64,000 bases of DNA from positions 26,176,001-26,240,000 of the forward strand of contig OX940863.1 in assembly GCA_954871525.1 (NCBI GenBank), given 5' to 3'. The position numbers and the translations under genes were made by a program. The notes under the pieces are model-generated. The model did no database searches. It was not told the origin of the DNA and saw nothing but the letters and a program-made list of their open reading frames with translations. Positions 12,349 through 24,580 of the stretch are shown piece by piece. Numbering within the stretch: the first letter of the stretch is position 1; the number at the start of each line of letters is the position of its first letter. Origin of the DNA: Parietaria judaica. Taxonomy: Eukaryota > Streptophyta > Magnoliopsida > Rosales > Urticaceae.

Positions 12349-13794
12349 TTAAGAGGCTTTCACACATATAAATATCTGGAATTAATTAAAATTTCCGGTG
12401 TTTGGATATCTCATTTTTCAACAAAAACAAGCTAAAGCCGTTCTACAATTCAAATGAACTAAATATTTCTAACTTTTAGTTTAGAAATTATAGGTATTAG
12501 CCTAGGGGACCAAATATCTAAAAGTAGTTGATGTTTGTATTCATATATAGTTTAGTATTTAATGGCTAACTATAGGTTGAGATATTAGGGTTGACTAAGC
12601 TAAAATTAACTTTTTAAATATAAGAAACGAATAAAAGTACATCATATAATTTAGCTGCTGATGGATTAGTTCAATACTTAAATTGGAATCATTTACCATT
12701 AGAATAGTATTATTACTAGTCTTGTGTTGTGCGTATTTTTAATCGCAGTTTTTAATTAATAATTAAAGAGCTTGATTAAATCCGACACTATTAAATAATT
12801 AGACAAAGATATATTTTCTTAATTCACGCATTCTTTTTCTTGAGGAAAATCTCGACCTACATAATTTCAATTTATTTGGTTCTAGGTGAATTGCATTATC
12901 AATTATTATTTTAGTAATTTTATTTAGTTGCTATAAATTTCAACCTAATATTGTATTTAAGTACGTAATGTCATTCGTTTCAAACTTGCAAACATTTTTC
13001 CTATTTTGTGCACAACTAACCATCATTGAAGAACAAAAAGAAAGAAAAAAATGTATTTTTCTTGAAAGAGAAGCATTAATGAAGAACAAGGCAACAATTA
13101 TATCAGGGTTTAGACTATAATATATATATATATAATGTATTAGCTAAGGTTTAAGACTTTGAATGAATAATCAAATTAATTGGGTGACGTATTATAGCTT
13201 CTAAGTTATCAGTCCGAGTTTAAATACTGAAGTCAAAATGCTATTGATTATTAAGATGCTTTGCTTCCAAAATAATTCAGTATAAAATTTCTTTGGAAAT
13301 ATGTAGAAGCTTAGACAATTATTGGTCTATCCTAATGACTTTATTATTAATAATCTTTAAAACCCTAATCCTAAGAGACTGCAACATTAGTGATCATAAC
13401 GCTCGTCATGTGGACGTAGTTGATAGACAAATATTGTAACATTGTGTTAAACATAATCTATAGAAAATTCTAATAACCCTAAAAGCTTGACCATTTATAA
13501 ATATATATATGTATATTAGAATAAATAATTTATAAAGGCTATATATTCTCTCCCTTTGAGCTTATGTTTGGTGAGTTTTTGTTAAAAGAAAGACAATAGT
13601 TTTTAGTTCAGGCAGTTTGTGTGTGAAAAGGCAATACCAAAAGCCTCTCATGAAAACATCAAGTAATTATAGCAACGTTCACTTAATTAAATTTCCTATT
13701 TTATTGCAAATTATTATATATAATTAACTGACTAGAACCCAAAGGAAATATTTTAGCATTCCTTAAATGAATATGTTATCAAAACATATAGGAT

Positions 13795-14290
13795 ATTTAG
13801 CGGAAAAAGTAGCAAAGTTATTTAGAAATAGGGCGGCATAGAGTCAACTTAAAAAAACTGTGGCAAAAATACTCAAATTTTACATTTTTGTGGATTGGTA
13901 AACCCCTCATCCACTTTTCCATTAGTTTTTTACTATTTTCGTCAGTGATGACGTCAACAACGCAAGTCGCGATGCAATTGAGGAGATGAACTGAGAATTT
14001 GAGAGATAAAGTGAGAAGGAAAATAATAATTTGTGTCGTTGATGTTTCAAGAATTTGCGTTTACATCCATGTTTATTTTGATTTTCGTGAGTTTGATCCT
14101 TAAAATTTATTTGTTTAATTTGTTGTTGACGTCATCATTGAGGAAAAAAAAAACTAACGGAAAAATGGATGAGGTTTACCGATCAACTAAAAAAAAGTGA
14201 ACTTGAATATTTTTGTCATAATGTTCTTAAATTGCCTCTACACCGTCCTATTTCAAAATAACTTGAATACTTTTGTTTTGCTGATAATGA
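13795..14290. mobile_element. Long-TIR MITE (about 0.5 kb)
   Basis: The left arm (TAGC..AAAGTA..AAGTTATTT..AAATAGG.CGG, then a block ending in CCTCATCCACTTTTCC) returns inverted at 14150-14290. The arms are about 140 bp and imperfect, and the centre has no coding sequence. GACGTCA strings occur in both halves. This is a fold-back non-autonomous DNA element. Its superfamily cannot be assigned because no clear target duplication was seen. Confidence 0.7.
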
Positions 14291-14299
14291 CCCAAACCA

Positions 14300-16900
14300 A
14301 ACATGTATCTTAATTCGACCTAGAGTGCTATCATACACAATGAGAACCCTATCATATCTATATCATACGATTATTACCATTGTTTGCAATTTTGCATCAT
14401 ATGATCAACAGTTTGGATAACGAGTTACGAGTTTTCTTAGTACTCTTAAAATAAAGAGTGAAATTTTATTAATACTCGGTATATCAATTTGAGTTCCGAA
14501 CTCTGAACTTCTTTCAAATCAATTTACCTTCCTTACACTAATCATATTTTGTGTCAATTTTTTCTTGAGCTTGTCATGCTGTATCAAAATACCTCACATA
14601 TATTAAATGTGTACCAATTCTACCAAAATTTAAAAACGCATTTTTCTTTTTCTTATCAATTAAAGTTACTCTATATTAATAATTCTCCCAAAAGTTCTTC
14701 CCTATATATGCATTATTTCTCGATATTGCCTCTTTTAGCTTCCCGGCCTTCACCTTCCGTGAAGTCTCAAAGCTCGCGTGATTTCCACCATCTTGTTGAA
14801 AATGATGATCACTCTCCCTTATAATTGAAAGAAAACTTGTTATTATTTAATGGAAAGGTAGTATTTACAATATATTAAAAGTTCGGGGGAAGCTAAATAA
14901 ATAACCCCAAGAAAAAAGAGTTTATCATAAACTAATTAAATCTAATTTTAACCATCGAGTTAAGCCTCTAATGTGCCCACAAATTTGAAATGTCATTCGA
15001 CAATAGAAATTTAGTGCTTGAAGTTCTACTTGAAACAACTTTTGATTGTATTATATAATTAAATCAGTAACTTGAGTTTTGGATGTTTTTGCTTTCTTGG
15101 TTAATAGATAACTTTAAATTAATTAAAAATGAACAAACTCTTGAAGTGGGTTGGTTCATGACTCATCTCCCAGGATATGTAGCAAATAAATAATACCCAT
15201 GGATGGAAAAGTTCAGCTTGCTTTTAATAATGATATAAAAAAAAAAATTAATTTGAACTATTTCAGTAAATTAATGGAAAATATATTCAGCAATAATTGT
15301 TATTATACAAATAAAAGATTATAATTGTGCTCAGAGAATCCCCCTAATCAATTGGGATGATATCTTGTAGTTGGATTGGATTTACTTTGAAAACTAGAGA
15401 TTCCTTTATTGAAATATTCATGTCATTATATAAAATGATTTTTTTTTTCTCAGCTTTTTGGTGTAAGACAAATCTCTAGTTAAGTTTTCACGAAGTTGAT
15501 AATTTGTGAATCTTGTCATTACTGCTCTACTTTCCCAAAATAGTGAAGAACTGAGAGTCCAACTAATTGATATCATGTTAATAAGTGATGTTACCAATCT
15601 AACCTTCACAGTTTCTATTTGCATCGTTGTTGTCCAAGTGAGATGGTCATTGGTAATTGAATATTGCAATCTTATTTTTTTTCTTAATTATTTAAACTAT
15701 TATTATTATTATTAGAGGAAATAGAGTTAGTACGAAGCACGGTGATAATATCAAATTTTCTGTTGTGCTTGTTTAAAAAAAAAAAGAATAAAAAATTTGT
15801 TGTGCGGAATTAATACTCAAAATTATATGATTAATGGGGCTGTATGGCCTAATTTCCGCTTAATTGAAATATTTCGAATATATCATGTCTCATTTTGAAT
15901 AATTTTAGGTACATATGCAACCTTTTTCTTATTATTAAAGTATCACTTGAAATATGCAAATTCCAACAGTCAGACTACTTTTTTATTATTAAATATGACA
16001 TTTAAAATAAATAAAAAATATATTAAATTTACAACCCCATATAAAAATAAACTTAGAATAATTCATTCGCATCTCATATGTTCCTGTTGCGTAACTTATC
16101 TTTATAAAAATACCAATATATTAGGAATTTTATGCTTCAAACTTTCTTTTAAGCTAATTCTATCGTTTTATTATATTCTTTAGCAAGTCATGATAGAGAG
16201 AGATTCTTAATGACATAGAAGCCATTTTTGAACCACCATGTTTGTTTTTATTAATTTTCTTTTGTAGGAATTTTTGTTTTGTTTTTTGTTTTCTTGGTAA
16301 AGAGCTAAGAAACATATGACACCAATTAAACTAATAACTTGTTTGGATAAATCAATAGTTTTTTTTTTCTCCTTAGAAAATATCATTGAATATGATATGT
16401 ATTATTGCTAACTTCAAAATGGATCTACTTATATGATTTGAAAAGGTCAACTCCATAATTAGATGTAACTGAAAATTAAAGCCTTTAAGGGAATAGCTAA
16501 ACCTTTCTTATGTAAAACTTCAAGGACTAGAGCTTTGACCTTTTACTACTACACTTATATTATTATTTTCAATGTGCATGTAGATTTAAGTTAATCCAAC
16601 ACTTAAAAGATCTTAAAAAATAGATGTAATATTGTAGGGCCAACACATTGAGGAGGAAAAAAAAAAACTAAAAGTTAGAAAATTAGGAATGTGTTATTAA
16701 TTTTTTTTGCAGAATTCTAAACGATCGTGAAAATACAATTGAAATATAATTTTTAATAACTTAATTAATCCATAATCTCGAGCTAATTAAATTCTTCTCA
16801 TGTCTCGATTAGAGATTACTGTGCTATATTATTAATTTATTTATATAATAGGATAATATTGAAGAAAAACACAAATGTTTTCACTTTAAAGTATTAGGGT
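14300..16900. other. AT-rich intergenic DNA, nothing recognised
   Basis: Only short chance reading frames and homopolymer tracts were seen. No bounded repeat, RNA gene or protein domain was recognised. Confidence 0.45.
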
Positions 16901-16918
16901 AATTGGCGATAAAAGTAT

Positions 16919-17379
16919 GGGTTAATGACGGTAAAAATACCCAAAGTTTGGTCAAAGAACCCCTCGTGTACCTAAAGTTAAAAAATGGTGGCAAAAATAC
17001 TCAAAGTCGCATTTGGGGAGTTGACCACTTCATTCTCATAACGTCGTTAACTTACCCGTTAACTCTGGCCACGTGGAAAAATTTGTTTTGTTAAGTGTAA
17101 TAATTAGGGTTTCAATTAGTTGTATTAAATAGTATTAATTAGGAGTTTAATTCGTTGTTTTGTCGTAAACGAGGCTGATGTGAGCTCGTCCACGTGGCAA
17201 AAATTGTTATGTCAGCAACCCACGTTTGTCCACGTGGCCAGAGTTAACGGGTAAGTTAATGACGTTACGAGAATGGAGTGGTCAACTCTCCAAATGCGAC
17301 TTTGGATATTTTTGCCATTACTTTTAAAATTTAGGTACACGAGGGGGGGTTGTTTGAGTATTTTCGTTGTCATTAACGC
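16919..17379. mobile_element. Mutator-like long-TIR MITE, copy 1
   Basis: This 461 bp element starts GGGTTAATGACGG and ends with the inverted form. It is flanked by a perfect 10 bp duplication, ATAAAAGTAT (16909-16918 and 17380-17389). Inverted arms of roughly 150 bp carry blocks such as GTGGCAAAAATAC and CACGTGG. Long TIRs with a 9-11 bp duplication fit the Mutator (MULE) superfamily. There is no coding capacity. A second copy of the family is at 50746-51214. Confidence 0.85.
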
Positions 17380-17882
17380 ATAAAAGTATTGTAGCTTTGT
17401 GCAGTTTAATCTTTATGTTATTTTTTAGACAAAAATATATATTTTGTCATTTTGTATGCAGATAAGTCTCTGTTTAAGTTATTGGACATTAATTTGCATT
17501 TTAGATGTTAAATTGATATGTGAAAACATGGTAATGTGATTTTCTTTTTGTGTAAGGTAGACACTTTTAACGTTACCTTATTTTATAAAGGGTTGCAAAA
17601 TTTATAATTTATTAGTTGAATATTTATGAAAAAAATCAGGTTTTATACTTGCTTGCAAGACCTAAAACGTTCTCGTTCTTTTGTCCGTCGATCCAAATAA
17701 AAATTAAATTAAAGACAAAGGGCGACCATGCAAAAAGTTGTCGTAGTTATCAGCTGAGTTTGCATTAAATGAAAAAACAAATCCACGTAAGAAGAAGAGC
17801 TCTTATCCCCTTAACGTCATCAAAAGAAGTAACTAGAATTATTGATTTGTATGCATAAATAAATAAATAAATAATAATCCCT

Positions 17883-17911
17883 TATTTTATTTTATTTTAT
17901 TTTATTTTATT
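17883..17911. repeat. (ATTTT)n microsatellite
   Basis: About six consecutive ATTTT pentamers followed by TTATATAG. Confidence 0.9.
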
Positions 17912-18169
17912 TATATAGAGCTTTAAAGATGCTGAATTATCTTGTATTGGGTCACAAATAGAGTTTTGGAGTGTTGCTTTTTGCAAAGCGTGTATCATGC
18001 GCTTCGAGTGATTAGAGATCACTTGGAGATTAGGTTCGTAGTGGCTTCGGTGGGTCATTACTTATATTGTGAAACGACACATTACTTTTGTCTTTTTCCT
18101 TTGAAACTCAATCCTTACGAAGAAAAAAAAAAAAAAAAAACCTTCTTTCATTAATTTTTAGATATAATC

Positions 18170-18532
18170 AAGGTAAAAGTACTCAAATTGTGATCAATTA
18201 AGAAAAATAATATCAAAGTTCTTTTTATGGTGTGCAAAATACCAAAAAAAAAATAGAAATATGTGTGACATGACAAGTTTGTCCAGCTGTCGTCTCTTCT
18301 GTTAAAGTTTGGCACGTGCCAACCTCTTTCTTATTTTTCACTTTGCTTTTTGACTATGCTTACTTAATAAATGTGAAGTCAAAACGGATTACAATGCTTA
18401 GTTGATGAGACAATAGTTCAACGAAATTATCCAATAGTGCATTTTTATTTGATTTGGGTACTTCGCCCGCTAGAAAAAGAACTTGGGTACTCTGTTTCCT
18501 AGTTGACTTCAATTTGAGTACTTTTACCCCAA
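18170..18532. mobile_element. MITE with GGTAAAAGTACTCAAATTG ends
   Basis: GGTAAAAGTACTCAAATTG at the left recurs inverted at about 18512-18530. The similarity continues inward (GTCAA..TAGG against GATCAATTAAG). There is no coding content and no clear target duplication. The same AAAAGTACT-type terminus recurs in other small elements of this window, suggesting an abundant family in this genome. Confidence 0.65.
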
Positions 18533-19282
18533 TTATCTTTATTTTTATGTTTCATTTTAGTTTTTTCTTTCAGTATAGCAAGCATGAACACATAATAAAA
18601 CACTATCACTACTTTAGAATAATTCTTTGAGAATATCCTTTTTTTTTACTAATACTTTTAGTCAATTTTTTACTTGAATTGTTAGAAAAAATGTCCTATA
18701 ATTTTTTTTGGGTGCACTTTGTCTTTTGAATTTAGCATTAATGTTATATTAAGAGTTTGGAAAGTTGTTTTTTTCTCGTTGTATAAACATATAGTGGACT
18801 GTGGACCAAGGTAGTAAGTACTCATTAATGTATTCTTTTTTATAATAAAAAAATAAAATTTTAATCAGAATTGGCCAATATTTATTTTATCTATAGAACA
18901 TGCTTCTACGTAACAGGAATTTTCTCTCATAAAGCATATATTTCGGTGTATTGGAAAGAAAAAGAAAAAAAAGGTTCTTGCATATGATTTAACCCTAAAC
19001 TTTTATTATAATTATTATATGATAGCACGGTATTTCTCTGATGATAACAATAGACTATAGATAGATCATACAAAAGTATAAATCATTAGAATATATCGCA
19101 TTTACAAGAAATCCCACTTTGATAACATAAGTTATAATATGTAATATACAGCCCACTTTCTAATAAACATTCCAAAATGTTGTCAACGTCCAAATATAGT
19201 CATTGGATTTTGGAAATGATCACTTAAGCTGTGCTCTAATTAAACGAGATAGAATGCTGTAGAGAGTGGAGTGGGAATGAGA

Positions 19283-19449
19283 AAAATGTCATAGTATTAA
19301 ACTATAAAGATTTTATAGTGTTTATAAGATATACGAATGAATTCAACAAGTAGTTAAGTGGCATAAAATGTCATAGTATTAAACTATAAAGATTTTATAG
19401 TGTTTATAAGATATATAAATGAATTCAACAAGTAGTAGTTAAGTGAGAG
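19283..19449. repeat. 82 bp tandem duplication
   Basis: AAAATGTCATAGTATTAAAC begins units at 19283 and 19365. The units are nearly identical through GAATTCAACAAGTAG, then differ by a small TAG insertion. The duplication is non-coding. Confidence 0.9.
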
Positions 19450-21675
19450 CTTTGGCACTTAATACTCGAGCACCGCCATCTTCACCGAGTGTAGAGGCGA
19501 ACTAGTGTCAACTTGTAGGCGCATTGGAGGCATTGGTTACCACATTAGAATTCCGAGCCACAATCTCTACTACCAATTATCCTTCCATGATCATAATCGT
19601 AGATGTTTGACCTGATGTCTATTATTTGCTTTCCAACATCAAGAGATCAAGTAAGAAGATTTCACATTACCTGATCAATGTGTTCATTAGCAGCAAAACT
19701 GATTAATAAATAAATAAATAATGTTAAAAAAACTGATAAAAATAAAAAATTAATAATTAAGATGAACTTCCCACCAAATTACTTTGTGTCTGAAAACATT
19801 TTATGGGAATAGAAATGTGAAAGATAAAAAATAGAATAATTATATTAATTTATTAATAGAAAGTGGCCAAAGATGGTGGGTTGGTTTTGATTTTGATTTT
19901 GACTCTGAAAATTTGAAAATATATGTGAGATTGTACTTTCAGTCAAAAGAAACATAAAAAAAAAAAAAAAAAAACACGGACTCTTAAACGCACGCCAGTA
20001 ATGACCAATGCTGGGTCTTCCTAATTGCATACGCTTCACAGTTTTGTCCTTTACAGTTGACCATAAAACGACGGCGTTTAGCTATTATTCACATTTGGGC
20101 CAACAAGAAGCCCATTACTCCAAGTCGGTTTAGTGGGCCCCATCCGATTGCTAAGTGTTCGAATTGGGCTGCGATAGCAAACTACAGAGAGTTTTGGAAG
20201 AATCATATGGACCAATAGAAACTGGACACGTCATAGCGTGAACTTTGAATAAATATTGATTGGTCTATTTTTGTTGTTTTATTGACCAATCCACTTTTGT
20301 TATTTTTCGTTAGTTTCATTAGAGTAATTATTACTTGTTAATAAAATATGTCATTTATCCATTCAAAAAAAAAATAAAATAAAAAATGTGTCATTTAGAT
20401 CTTAAGGTTTTGCAATAATATCCCGTTATTTTTTCTTAGAAAGTAACACATTGCTCTCTTTGACTATTTAAAAGATGAAAAATATTAACTACCGCATAAA
20501 AAACAACATAATCAAAGTTTTTTCAATCCTACAAGATTAAAAAAAAATATTAAAATTGATAAAGAGTATCATGAACAAGTCATGAATAGCACACAAGTAA
20601 AACAAAACAAAAAAATGTCATTTTTAGCGCGTAAATGTCTATTGAGCTAACATACAAATTCAGAGGGTATTTAATGCAAATCACTCGTTTATTAATTTGA
20701 CCTTTTCAATATTGAATGGAAAATTTAGAAGAGAAGTTTTTGATTGCTAATATTTATAACTTAAGAGTACTTGTGCGTGGGCTTGGAGTTTAGACCAAAT
20801 TTTCAGGGTTGTCTTTATTTTCTTGTTCCTTTTTTAAAGTTAGCAATTACAATCACATATTTTATATTATGTTATGCTAATTTTCTATCTTTTATATTTA
20901 TGAAGAGTTGAAGAGTTCAAACTTCAAACAATGCTATTGTTTTACTTTGTAAGTGTTGAAGAGTTCAAATAATGCTATTGTATTTATTTTTTCTTTTGTT
21001 TGTAAGCTTCGATTTAGCATAAACACGGTTTATTCGGTGTGGTCTTTTATTTATTTTTACTATAGAAAAACAGAAAACACTAATTTAAAGTTTTAAGTAC
21101 TGCATTTAGCAAATGTTTGGTATATAGCTTTTGAAAGAAATAGAATCGATTCTAAATTATAGAGAACATAATTATTCAATATTAAATTTTAAAGTTCTAT
21201 TCACATTATCATTAATCAAGAAATTAAATAAAAAAATAATGATAAATATAGACTAGAAACTAGTTGCAATTATTATATTACACATAAAAAAAAAAGATTG
21301 TGCTGGGGTTGATTCATTCTATAGTAATCGAATATCGTTACTAAATGAGATTTGAAAATAAGTAAATCTTTTGTTTTTTTGTGTATTCAATTTTACCGCT
21401 TAAATTCGATATTAATATATCTTATTTTTCAATTTCATTTTTTAATTCCTACATTTAACAAACTTTAAGCAACATTATAAATGCATTGCTACATTTCACA
21501 AGAGGACAAACTACCTAAAAGGGCTCAAACAAGAAGCATGCAATTTAGTTCGAAATAATATTGATTAACCGTGTTAAAAATGACATAATATAGGATGAGG
21601 ATGGAAAGAAAAAGAGGGTCCCTAAGAGAGGATAGAAAACTTCGAATTTTCTTGTTGATAATAAGTGCATATAGC

Positions 21676-21676
<1 letters not shown>

Positions 21677-21761
<85 letters not shown>
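21677..21761. repeat. (AAT)n microsatellite, about 85 bp
   Basis: About 28 uninterrupted TAA/AAT units. Read on the minus strand it produces a spurious poly-leucine open frame. Confidence 0.95.
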
Positions 21762-22008
21762 TTTGAGGCTTTAAGCACTGAGCTAAAAAGGCATCCAAGT
21801 TGCAAAGTTACCAAGAAAATATCAATGACTTTTTTTTTAGAGAAAAAATATCAACGACTTTTCCAACCCAAGTTGTTCCATATTTTTGTTCTCATTATAG
21901 TCTCTTTCATTGTCAAAGTACACTACATATATGGGCCAAAATTTAAATTTAAATTTAAATTAGAATAAGTAATTATTTTTAGTGGTCTTTTCCCATTTTT
22001 CTTCTTAT

Positions 22009-22010
<2 letters not shown>

Positions 22011-22042
<32 letters not shown>
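22011..22042. repeat. (TA)n microsatellite
   Basis: An alternating TA run of about 16 units. Confidence 0.95.
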
Positions 22043-22045
<3 letters not shown>

Positions 22046-22488
22046 CTGTTAATTAATAATAATGTTATGTATGGATAAGTATAGAAGGTTTGTCATCCTT
22101 GTCTCTCTTTTTCACTCTTCAACAATTGATTTTCAATAATTAATAATTATTATTGTTTAGCTCCCGATTTTTCCTCATAAAGTTTGTCTTTTGAGCAGTT
22201 GATTTTGGAATTTAGTATCACAATCTATGTTTATTTCTGACTTTATTATTACTAATTCATACAGGATAGTATACTACAAAAATGTCAGTTTCGTTCATTA
22301 ATCATTATCAACATAATTTTGTACGAAAACATTGTATAAACAAGACTGAAACCTCTCTACGAAAAGATAATAATTATTTTTTTTCAAGAAAAAATAACTT
22401 AATCATCATCATCATTATCATTCTATTCTAAAAAATATTTAGAAAATAGCTACATTAGTTATTATGATTATTTTAATAAAAAGTGGAT

Positions 22489-22747
22489 GTTTCGAGATTG
22501 AATTTGATGGACATAAATGTATGTACGGCGAAGTTCCAAGAATTGGACACAACTTTATGTCGTTTCTTGAAGCACAAAGATCTATATTTCCTTTCTGGGT
22601 CAATTTTGCATAGACTTCCAATCAGAAGGAATATTGGAAGAAATTGAGAGGAAATTCAGCTGCAAAAGAAGAAAACATAAAATTTTAAAAAAGACCTAAA
22701 AAAAGACCTAAAAAATTCCAATCATTGCAACCTCGATATGAAAAGGT

Positions 22748-22783
<36 letters not shown>

Positions 22784-23055
22784 CTCAAATTTTGACTTAG
22801 TTTGGTAAGTACTTTCATCCTTTGTGTTTTGGCTTTGGAACTTTTATTGCCTAATCGGTAAGAATATAGATAATGCTATTATCAACTTGCAGGATTTAGG
22901 TTGAGATTGAATAGATTCTCACTAGAGATGTGAAAAATGACAAAATAGTAAAAGGTCAATTATGGTAGAGAATTTTGTGCTTTTAGGGGATATTGAGTAC
23001 AGAAGAGACTTTATTACGGAAATATTGTAAAGATTGGGATGTACACAAATGAATG
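22489..23055. repeat. Diverged duplicate of the block at 26079-26420
   Basis: The two blocks share TTCGAGATTGAATTTGAT at the start, then CTCAAATTTTGACTT.GTTTGGTAAG, GATTCTCACTAGAGATGTGAAAA, GAGAATTTTGTG.TTTTAGGGGATAT and a final ACAAATGAATGA. This copy is about 230 bp longer because of extra sequence near the start, and it contains an AAT run at 22749-22779. Both copies have the same orientation, about 3.6 kb apart. The other copy abuts the 3' end of the SUMO-like gene. Confidence 0.85.
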
Positions 23056-23827
23056 ATTAAGAAGGAACAAATGAAGAGGATTCAAAGTTTTTTTTGTAGC
23101 ATGTCATTTTGGTTCCATGAATTTACTTATATATATACACATACAGTGGCGGAGTCAGCATTTATGTTCAGGGAAAGCACCTAATAAAAATTTAGAGCAT
23201 ATTAAAAAAAAATATTATCCTAATCGTAAAACACCAATTATTATTTATTTTGTTCCGTGTTTATATTAAAACAATTCCGGCAAATTGTCTCCAGATCCAA
23301 ATTATTCGAGTTTTCACAAATTATATGATCTGAACAATAAAATGAAACAAGATAATTTATAAATCATAATGTTTGTAAATACGATTGTAAGAATTATTGT
23401 AACAAAATTAGAAAAATATAAAAGAGTAGTTAACAAACAATAATATGCATATTATTACTATTCTCCGTTGATGTGGATTCTTTGTAATTATTAATTTTAA
23501 AACCATAAATTTAATTATTTGCAGTTGTTATTATAATGTATATTCTTCATTGAAGTTATCAGTTATGATGTGCATGCAATTTTAATAGGGGTTTGAGTAA
23601 TCAACTTCCAAATGACACCACTCAAAAGAATCAATCCATTGTATTTATTATCAAAATGAAAGAATGCTGTGGCACAATCGCACTGTAGGAAGAAATTCAT
23701 GATTATCTAATGTTAAGTAGCCATTTTTCAGAATTGAGGGTACGCACGTGCTAACGCTGGTATTATTATAGCTCTGCCAGTATATACATATATATAAATA
23801 TAAATAAGGGATATCTGAGAGAAAAAT

Positions 23828-24060
23828 ACCGGTAAAAGTACCTAATGTCGACAAAGCTGAGACGACATAGATGTTGGTCAAATTCCACGTGACATCAAGT
23901 AAAATGAAATACGTGCATCGCCTTAGGTTTGTCCAGCCGTCATATACCACGTCGCATTTGATTGACATCTGTCAAAATAACCAACAAAAATACGCATAAC
24001 CTCAATTTCATCGATTTTGGATACTTTTGTCGACCTAACCCGCCTCAGTTGGTCAAAATT
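23828..24060. mobile_element. Degenerate MITE fragment
   Basis: GGTAAAAGTACCTAATGTCGACAAA and a near-terminal GGTCAACTGAGG-like string (inverted near 24045) resemble parts of the 30413-30767 element. The boundaries are uncertain and no target duplication was found. Confidence 0.4.
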
Positions 24061-24374
24061 TAGATAATAATGATTAATGCAGTTGATAACGGTATAAAAA
24101 CAGTGACTCTCACATAAAAGGCTCTTAGGAGTATATTATTTGGTCCGTGGCTGTAAAATATAGTAAAAATGTACCCTTTATAACGTTGAAGTATAAACAA
24201 ATTAAATTCTCCATCTTAAATTAACGTATAAGAGATTAATTCTCCATCTAGTCATTTTATAAAATAAAAAGCTAAATAAAGACAGAAGTCTAAGTTAGAG
24301 GACTTTCAGAATTAATTAGCCTAAATTATATATATATATATATATAAAAGTGAATGTGGACTTACGCCCGGTAA

Positions 24375-24580
24375 TTGAGCCCAATTAGATCCGCAATAAC
24401 GTGACCTAGCTCTCCCACATATTCGTAAGCCCAAACCCTAATTCTTCTCCGGCGACCGCGACGGCGAGATTTCTGCCTTCTTCGCGGCGGAGAGATTCGA
24501 GCTACTCGGCAGATCGATCAAGAAAATACCTTCTTCGCAGAATTTCTAGCGTCTCAGAGAAGTTCTTCTTCAGCTTGATC
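24375..24580 (+). promoter_or_regulatory. Promoter with site II and telo-box motifs
   Basis: A telo-box AAACCCTAA lies at 24433-24441. Two AGCCCA strings (reverse complement of the TGGGCT site II motif) are at about 24379 and 24428. In plants this combination marks promoters of genes active in dividing cells, often bound by TCP factors (established for other genes). The C/G-rich stretch after about 24448 is probably the 5' leader of the SUMO-like gene. Confidence 0.6.

Larger units (their letters stand above)
7900..13790. other. Intergenic DNA with MITE-like debris
   Basis: No gene is supported. Contents noted: a degenerate 45 bp direct repeat near 9135-9275, an ACCCGG-rich MITE-like element (10196-10602), a related degenerate segment (about 11560-11945), and a long AT dinucleotide run (12287-12347). 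The remainder is unassigned AT-rich sequence. Confidence 0.5.
18540..24420. other. Intergenic DNA rich in simple repeats
   Basis: No gene is supported. Noted inside: an 82 bp tandem duplication (19283-19449), long AAT and TA runs (21677-22042), the paralogous block 22489-23055, and MITE-like sequence 23828-24060. Around 20060-20180 several GGGCC and AGCCCA strings resemble promoter site II elements, but no gene follows on either strand. Confidence 0.45.

Noticed and set aside
20040..20240. Bidirectional promoter suggested by GGGCC/AGCCCA motifs
   Set aside because: No gene could be read on either side within a reasonable distance.
21545..21814. Poly-leucine minus-strand open frame
   Set aside because: It is the translation of the AAT microsatellite.
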